Shown piece by piece: positions 59,374 through 64,000 of a DNA stretch of 64,000 nt; positions within the stretch are counted from its first letter, which is position 1; each line of letters opens with the position of its first letter. Under the pieces are notes generated by a model. It worked only from the letters and a program-made list of their open reading frames with translations, had not been told where the DNA came from and searched no databases. Source of the DNA: Modicisalibacter muralis (lineage in GTDB: Bacteria > Pseudomonadota > Gammaproteobacteria > Pseudomonadales > Halomonadaceae); assembly GCF_900102945.1 (NCBI RefSeq), contig NZ_FNGI01000005.1, positions 1 to 64,000 on the forward strand, given 5' to 3'. A program made the position numbers and the translations under genes.

Positions 59374-60758
59374 GCGGGAGTCCTCTCAAACGTACGATTT
59401 TTCAGCCGCCGCGCGGTCTCGTCCAGGGCCTGGCGTGCAAGCCGAACCAATTCATCGATCTGCTCACGGGTGATGACCAGCGGCGGCGAGATAATCATGG
59501 TGTCGCCCACCGAGCGCATCACCAGGCCATTGGCAAAGCATAGATCGCGGCACAGGCTACCGGCACCCAACGACTTGTCGAAGCGTGCCCCGCTGGCCTG
59601 GTCGGCGACCAGTTCCAGTGCGCCGACCAGGCCCAGGCTGCGCGCCTCGCCAACGATGGGATGCTCGGCCAGCTCTGACCAGCGGCTGGCCAGATAAGGG
59701 CCGAGGTCGTCGCGTACGCGTTCGACGATATTCTCCGCCTCCATCAGCTCGAGATTCTTCAGCGCCACGGCGGCGCAGGCCGGATGCCCGGAATAGGTGA
59801 AGCCATGGAAGAACTCGCCGCCATCGTCGATCAGCGTTGTGGCAACCCGGTCGCCGACCAGCACGCCGCCGATCGGCAGGTAACCCGACGACAGGCCCTT
59901 GGCGATCGGCATCAGGTCGGGCTCGAGGCCGTAATGCTGGCTGCCGAACCACTCGCCCAGTCGACCGAAGCCGCAGATCACTTCATCGATGACCAGCAGG
60001 ATGTCATATTTGGCCAGCACCGCCTTGACCGCCGGCCAGTAGCTCTCGGGCGGGATGATCGCGCCACCGGCGCCCTGCACCGGCTCGGCGATGAACGCCG
60101 CGACGTTGTCTTCGCCGAGCGTCAAAATCTTGTCTTCGATGGCCTGGGCGCAGGCGCGTCCGAACGCCTCGGGCGACTGATCGCGCCCTTCGCCAAACCA
60201 ATAGGGCTGGCGCACGTGTTCGATCCCCGGCACGCAGGGCCCGCCCTGGCCGTGCATCGGCGCCATGCCGCCCAGGCTCATGCCGGCCACGGTGGAGCCG
60301 TGATAGGCGTTCTCGCGGGCGATGACGATGTGCTTGTCCGGCCTGCCCTTGAGCGCCCAGTAGCGTCGCACCATGCGCAGCACGGTGTCGTTGGCCTCGC
60401 TGCCCGAACCGGTAAAGAACACCCGGTTGACGTGCTCTGGCGCCAGTTGGCAGAGCTTCTCGGCCAAACGCACCGCCGGCGGGTGCGTAGTCTTGAAGAA
60501 ATTGTTGTAGTACGGCAGCTCGCGTAGTTGGGCGGTCGCCGCCTCGACCAGCTCCTCGCGTCCATAGCCGAGGTTGACGCACCACAGCCCGGCCATGCCA
60601 TCGAGAATGCGATTGCCCTCGCTATCATGGATGTACACGCCTTCGGCATGCGTGACGATGCGGCTGCCCTCTTCGCCCAGCGCCTTGAAATCGGTAAAGG
60701 GGTGCAAGTGATGCGCGCGGTCCAACGCCTGGAGTTCCCCGGTAATAGGCCTGTTCAT
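59370..60758 (-). CDS. spuC: Class III aminotransferase, SpuC-like (putrescine-pyruvate type)
   Basis: PLP-dependent omega-aminotransferase of 462 residues, similar to SpuC, which transfers the amino group of putrescine to pyruvate. Landmarks are MAGLWCVNLGYGREELVEAA, FTGSGSEANDTVLRMVRRYW (phosphate-binding), AFIAEPVQGAGGAI, VIDEVICGFGR with the PLP-contacting Asp, and PIAKGLSSGYLPIGG with the Schiff-base Lys. Next to puuD and puuA it may act on putrescine or gamma-glutamylputrescine. It is 42 bases after puuD and overlaps the aldehyde dehydrogenase gene. Confidence 0.85.
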   Translation of the reverse strand: MNRPITGELQALDRAHHLHPFTDFKALGEEGSRIVTHAEGVYIHDSEGNRILDGMAGLWCVNLGYGREELVEAATAQLRELPYYNNFFKTTHPPAVRLAEKLCQLAPEHVNRVFFTGSGSEANDTVLRMVRRYWALKGRPDKHIVIARENAYHGSTVAGMSLGGMAPMHGQGGPCVPGIEHVRQPYWFGEGRDQSPEAFGRACAQAIEDKILTLGEDNVAAFIAEPVQGAGGAIIPPESYWPAVKAVLAKYDILLVIDEVICGFGRLGEWFGSQHYGLEPDLMPIAKGLSSGYLPIGGVLVGDRVATTLIDDGGEFFHGFTYSGHPACAAVALKNLELMEAENIVERVRDDLGPYLASRWSELAEHPIVGEARSLGLVGALELVADQASGARFDKSLGAGSLCRDLCFANGLVMRSVGDTMIISPPLVITREQIDELVRLARQALDETARRLKNRTFERTPA

Positions 60759-60800
60759 GGTCGTTCTCCACAGAGTGAGCCAAGTGTGGCATCGGGTGAC

Positions 60801-61541
60801 TTAGCGCGTCGCATGATGGCGGCAGGCCTCGGCGAAGCCGCGAAACAGCGCGTCGTATAGCGGATGTTCGGCGGGCTGCCACTCGGGATGCCACTGCACC
60901 GCCAGGGCAAAACTCGCAGCACCTTCGACCGACACCGCCTCGACGAGCCCATCCGGTGCGCGGCCTTCCACGCGCAGCCCGTCGCCGAGACGCGCGATGC
61001 CCTGCTGGTGCAACGAATTGACCTGCGCGCAAGATCGATCGAACAGCCCCGCCAATACGCCGCCCGGCTCGATGGCCAGGTCGTGAACGGGCGCGTACTG
61101 TGCCGCCTTGTCGCCCTCGGGTTCGCGATGATCGAGCAATCCGGATACCGTCTGCACGGCCTGATGCAGGCTGCCGCCGAAGGCGACGTTGAATTCCTGA
61201 AAGCCACGACAGACGCCGAACAACGGCAAACCCCGCTCGATAGCGGCGGGAATCAGCGCCATCGACACGGCGTCGCGATCGCGGTCGTCGCGGGTGTTCT
61301 GCGGAGCGGGTTCCTCGCCATAGCGCCACGGCTCGACATTGGTGTAGCTGCCGGTCAACAGCAGGCCATCCAACTTCGTCAGCAGCGCCGTATCCACGCC
61401 GTCTTCCCAAACCGGCAGCATTACCGGCGCAAGACCGTAGTCGTGCAGCGCTCGCAGATATTTATCGGTGACCATGTGCGCCGGATGGCCTTCGACCTGC
61501 CGACGGCAGGCGATCACTCCCACCAGAGGACGTAGCTCCAT
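60801..61541 (-). CDS. puuD: Gamma-glutamyl-gamma-aminobutyrate hydrolase PuuD
   Basis: Class I glutamine-amidotransferase-like hydrolase that frees GABA from gamma-glutamyl-GABA. The 246 residues carry the nucleophile Cys111 in FGVCRGFQEFNV and the His/Glu of the triad in VQWHPEWQ near residue 220. The FGVCRG form and length fit PuuD rather than the GATase domains of biosynthetic enzymes. AAGGAG precedes the ATG. It is the first gene of the minus-strand polyamine operon, divergent from puuA. Confidence 0.92.
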   Translation of the reverse strand: MELRPLVGVIACRRQVEGHPAHMVTDKYLRALHDYGLAPVMLPVWEDGVDTALLTKLDGLLLTGSYTNVEPWRYGEEPAPQNTRDDRDRDAVSMALIPAAIERGLPLFGVCRGFQEFNVAFGGSLHQAVQTVSGLLDHREPEGDKAAQYAPVHDLAIEPGGVLAGLFDRSCAQVNSLHQQGIARLGDGLRVEGRAPDGLVEAVSVEGAASFALAVQWHPEWQPAEHPLYDALFRGFAEACRHHATR

Positions 61542-61797
61542 AACGCGCTCCTTCGAAAACGATTAGGCAGTGTTATATTTTTCTCAACATAACGCCATTA
61601 ATTACGCTTGCCAAGGCACCTTGAGGATTTTTTCCATAAACTTCATATAAATTCTTTTAAAACATTGCATTAAAGAAATTAAATCGAGAAACGACAAATT
61701 CTGTCGATCAGAATTAGCGTAAAAAATTTGACAACACTCTTGGCCAGCGGAAAGATGACGGCCATGCATCACAAAATTGGCACAAAGGGTTCACCTC
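61542..61797. promoter_or_regulatory. Divergent puuD/puuA control region
   Basis: An AT-rich region of about 256 bases. For puuA, TTGACA (61728-61733), 17 bases and AAAGAT (61751-61756) form a candidate promoter with an inverted repeat AATTCTG-N5-CAGAATT (61697-61715) just upstream. Toward puuD the minus strand carries AAAATATAACA (61581-61571), whose first nine bases equal the E. coli PuuR site AAAATATAATGAACA, inside a GTTAT/ATAAC inverted repeat (61572-61593). These are candidate PuuR-like operators; assignment is inference. Confidence 0.5.
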
Positions 61798-63177
61798 ATG
61801 ACGTCCTCACCTGCCCAAGCCGAGGCCCGGGAGTTTCTCGAACGCCATCCGGACATCGAAAGCTTCGATCTGTTGATCAGTGACTTGAACGGCGTGCTGC
61901 GCGGCAAGCGCATCCCCCGCGACAACCTGATCGGCGCGTACCGCAGCGGCATCAATTTACCGGCGTCGGTGTTCGCGCTCGATATCAATGGCAACACCAT
62001 CGAGGAAACCGGCCTGGGTCTGGCCACCGGCGATAGCGACCGGGTGTGCCGCCCGATACCCGGCACGCTGATGCCGACACCCTGGCTGCGCGAGGGGCGC
62101 CAGGCCCAGCTGCTGATGACCATGCAGGAAACCGACGGCCGGCCGTTTTTCGCCGACCCGCGTCAGGTGCTGAGCCGGGTGCTGGCCGGGTTCACCGCGC
62201 GCGGTCTGACCCCGGTGGTTGCGCTGGAACTGGAATTCTATCTGGTCGACCGGCGCCGCGACGATCTTGGCCTGGCCCAACCGCCCTGCTCGCCCGGGAC
62301 CGGCGAACGCGCCACCCAGAGCCAGCTCTACTCGATCAACGAGCTCGACGAATACGCCGATTTCCTCGAGGAAATACAGCAGGCCGCCATCGCCCAGCAA
62401 CTGCCGCTGGACACCGCACTCAAGGAGTGCGCGCCGGGTCAGTTCGAGATCAACCTGATTCACTGTGACGATGCGATCAAGGCCTGCGATAGCGCCGTGC
62501 TGCTCAAGCGCCTGATCAAGGGCGTGGCGCTCAATCACGGCTTCGAGGCCACGTTCATGGCCAAGCCTTACGGCGACGAGGCCGGTAGCGGCGCGCATGT
62601 GCATATCAGCCTGATCGACGGCGAAGGGCGCAACATCTTCTCCAGCGACGACGAGGACCCGTTAGGCACCCCGGCATTGAAGCAGGCGATCGCCGGCCTG
62701 CTGGAGTTGATGTCGGCTTCGATGGCCATCTTCTCGCCCAACCTCAATTCGTTCCGGCGTTTCCAGCCCGGGCTTTACGTGCCCATGGCGCCTTCCTGGG
62801 GCTACGACAACCGCTCGGTGGCGGTGCGCATTCCATCGGGCCCCAATGCCGCGCGGCGCATCGAGCATCGCGTCGCCGGCGCCGACGCCAACCCGTATTT
62901 GATGTTGGCGACGTTGCTGGCATCGGTCATGCACGGCTTGAAAAACGAATTGACGCCACCCGAGGCGATCAGCGGCAACGCCTACGAGCAACTCGAGCCG
63001 ACGCTGACCAATAGCTGGCAGCACGCACTCGACCTGTTCGCGACCAACGAGGTGCTGGCCGAGGCGCTGGGTCGCGATTTCATCCATGTCTACCACGCCA
63101 ACCGGCTCGCCGAACGCGCTTATGCCATGCGCACCGTCAGTTCGCTGGAGTATGACTGGTATCTGCGCCACGTCTGA
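61798..63177 (+). CDS. puuA: Gamma-glutamylputrescine synthetase PuuA
   Basis: Glutamine synthetase-family ligase that joins glutamate to putrescine with ATP, the first step of the Puu route. The 459 residues have the GS beta-Grasp N-terminal domain with DLNGVLRGKRIPRD and the catalytic domain with VALELEFYLVD (metal Glu), GQFEINL, GSGAHVHISL, NSFRRFQPGLYVPM and the Arg-containing NRSVAVRIPSGPNAARRIEHR. The PuuA-type N-terminus and neighbours distinguish it from GlnA. The ATG at 61798 follows AAAGGG; a TTG seven codons earlier precedes that site and is rejected. Confidence 0.93.
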   Translation: MTSSPAQAEAREFLERHPDIESFDLLISDLNGVLRGKRIPRDNLIGAYRSGINLPASVFALDINGNTIEETGLGLATGDSDRVCRPIPGTLMPTPWLREGRQAQLLMTMQETDGRPFFADPRQVLSRVLAGFTARGLTPVVALELEFYLVDRRRDDLGLAQPPCSPGTGERATQSQLYSINELDEYADFLEEIQQAAIAQQLPLDTALKECAPGQFEINLIHCDDAIKACDSAVLLKRLIKGVALNHGFEATFMAKPYGDEAGSGAHVHISLIDGEGRNIFSSDDEDPLGTPALKQAIAGLLELMSASMAIFSPNLNSFRRFQPGLYVPMAPSWGYDNRSVAVRIPSGPNAARRIEHRVAGADANPYLMLATLLASVMHGLKNELTPPEAISGNAYEQLEPTLTNSWQHALDLFATNEVLAEALGRDFIHVYHANRLAERAYAMRTVSSLEYDWYLRHV

Positions 63178-63197
63178 TCATGGCTTGAGATAGCCAA

Positions 63198-63235
63198 ACG
63201 CCAGGCGCCCCATCGACGGATGGGGCGCCTGGCGT
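63198..63235. terminator. 17-bp perfect hairpin after puuA
   Basis: ACGCCAGGCGCCCCATC (63198-63214) pairs exactly with 63219-63235 around a GACG loop. No T-run follows. It lies between the puuA stop and the convergent glycine-zipper gene and is the likely transcript boundary for both. Confidence 0.6.
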
Positions 63236-63258
63236 CGTGAACTCGCTAAAATCTCCAA

Positions 63259-63819
63259 TCAGGAACTGGCGTTGCCACCCCCGGCGGCGGCCTGCCACTG
63301 CGGCTCGCCATTCTCCAGCGGCACGCGATCGCCTTCGGGTGCCTGGTCGAGTTGGGTTTCGTAGGCTTGGCCATCGACCCGGTACTCGACGTCATAGCCG
63401 ATCAGTTGTTCCTGGGAATCGGTCACGGTGCGGCAACGCCGCTCGCTGGTGGTGTAGGTATCGCCCTGCTGCATGCGCTGCTGCACCTCGCGACCGGCAA
63501 AACCGCCAGCCACGGCGCCCGCCGCGGTAGCGATCTTCTGACCGCTGCCATCGCCGATCTGATTGCCCAGCACGCCACCGACGATCGCGCCGATCGCGGT
63601 GCCGGCGATGCGGTTGGGGTCCTTCACCGGGCGCCGGTGTGTCACGGCAACGTTCTCGCAGACTTCGCGCGGCGTCTCGACGGTTTCGGTGACGCGGTCG
63701 ACACTGATCACCTCGGCGAACTGTGGCTGCTGGGCCGTTTGCATCTGATAAGCACCGAAGGCCAGGCCACCCAGGCCCAGCACCGCTAGGGTGCCACCAA
63801 TGACGATTGATTTGCTCAT
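63259..63819 (-). CDS. Glycine zipper 2TM domain envelope protein
   Basis: Predicted envelope protein of 186 residues with an N-terminal hydrophobic segment (IVIGGTLAVLGLGGLAFGAYQM, residues 5-26; membrane anchor or uncleaved signal) and a glycine-zipper region at about 70-115 (GTAIGAIVGGVLGNQIGDGSGQKIATAAGAVAGGFAGREVQQRM) of the Rick_17kDa_Anti/SlyB-like family. There is no lipobox Cys at the N-terminus. Two Cys (in EVCENV and ERRCRT) could form a disulfide. The function is unknown. AGGAG precedes the ATG. Confidence 0.85.
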   Translation of the reverse strand: MSKSIVIGGTLAVLGLGGLAFGAYQMQTAQQPQFAEVISVDRVTETVETPREVCENVAVTHRRPVKDPNRIAGTAIGAIVGGVLGNQIGDGSGQKIATAAGAVAGGFAGREVQQRMQQGDTYTTSERRCRTVTDSQEQLIGYDVEYRVDGQAYETQLDQAPEGDRVPLENGEPQWQAAAGGGNASS

Positions 63820-64000
63820 ATGTCGACTCCTGTATTCTTCTTGACGTCACTGTCGTTCAAGCTGCTGATCCGTTTCGCTGATAGAGGTCCGCATAACGAG
63901 CGATGTGTGGACGATACGCCGGCTCGAGCGCATCGCTGACCACGAGAGACAGGCTAAGCTTACTGCATCGAATGCGTTGCCGTTAGTTTTTGAACAGTGT
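63820..64000. other. Right-edge spacer with a possible C-terminal gene remnant
   Basis: On the minus strand a frame from about 63984 to the TGA at 63857 ends SDALEPAYRPHIARYADLYQ plus six residues. That is reminiscent of the C-termini of FGGY-type carbohydrate kinases, but the frame is closed by a TAA just inside the window edge. It could be a decayed gene end or chance. Nothing else was recognised. Confidence 0.2.

Overview
The window is a stretch of gammaproteobacterial chromosome of about 60% G+C. Gene content and order (prpR-prpB-prpC-acnD-prpF-prpD, petABC-sspAB, mla-kds-lpt-rpoN-pts, mreBCD-maf-rng-yhdP-tldD) and the partial 16S rRNA fit the family Halomonadaceae (Halomonas and relatives). 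This is judged by recognition; no search was run. Coding density is high. No phage, insertion sequence, integron, tRNA or CRISPR array was seen.

Layout. 1-400: 5' end of an rrn operon leaving the window on the minus strand, with boxA and a strong P1 promoter. 671-9140: a complete methylcitrate cycle operon for propionate, led by a GntR-type regulator with its own promoter and two copies of a TTGTCGACAA palindrome. 9306-12582: pabB followed without a gap by a two-gene FecCD/FecE-type metal-chelate importer. 12730-15075: a compact CysH-like reductase, cysB and trxA. 15057-24154: an AI-2E-family exporter, sspB-sspA, the cytochrome bc1 operon petABC, rpsI-rplM, zapE, yhcB and a Nif3-family gene. 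24269-32293: a DegS-like protease, hisG-hisD, murA, ibaG and the mlaFEDCB lipid-transport operon. 32448-41050: kdsD-kdsC-lptCAB, rpoN, hpf, ptsN, rapZ, ptsO and mgtE. 41051-53500: pmbA, darP, tldD, yhdP, rng, maf and mreBCD. 53703-56941: gatCAB. 56952-63177: a polyamine cluster (puuR-like regulator, 4-OT-type tautomerase, aldehyde dehydrogenase, SpuC-like aminotransferase, puuD, divergent puuA). 63259-63819: a glycine-zipper protein.

How the genes work together. Envelope biogenesis dominates: Kdo synthesis and LPS transport (kdsD/C, lptC/A/B), glycerophospholipid transport (mla, yhdP), peptidoglycan precursor synthesis (murA), rod shape (mreBCD), division (zapE, yhcB) and envelope stress (degS). 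rpoN sits with the nitrogen-PTS genes ptsN/ptsO and with rapZ, as in other gammaproteobacteria. The two metabolic islands, propionate and putrescine, each carry their own regulator.

Most of the window is conserved housekeeping DNA, and no wholly new protein system was found. The less expected signals are non-coding: (i) a roughly 105-120 bp structured repeat present twice in inverted orientation, each copy directly after a gene in a convergent spacer, with a covarying hairpin; (ii) a 93-bp-offset duplication of the 3' end of prpC; (iii) a canonical-looking sigma-54 promoter in front of rpoN; (iv) three 15-bp direct repeats before trxA; (v) no normal start codon at the conserved beginning of mreC. 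A complete 4-oxalocrotonate tautomerase active site inside the polyamine cluster, and the use of an aminotransferase with no PuuB oxidase nearby, are the most interesting protein-level points.
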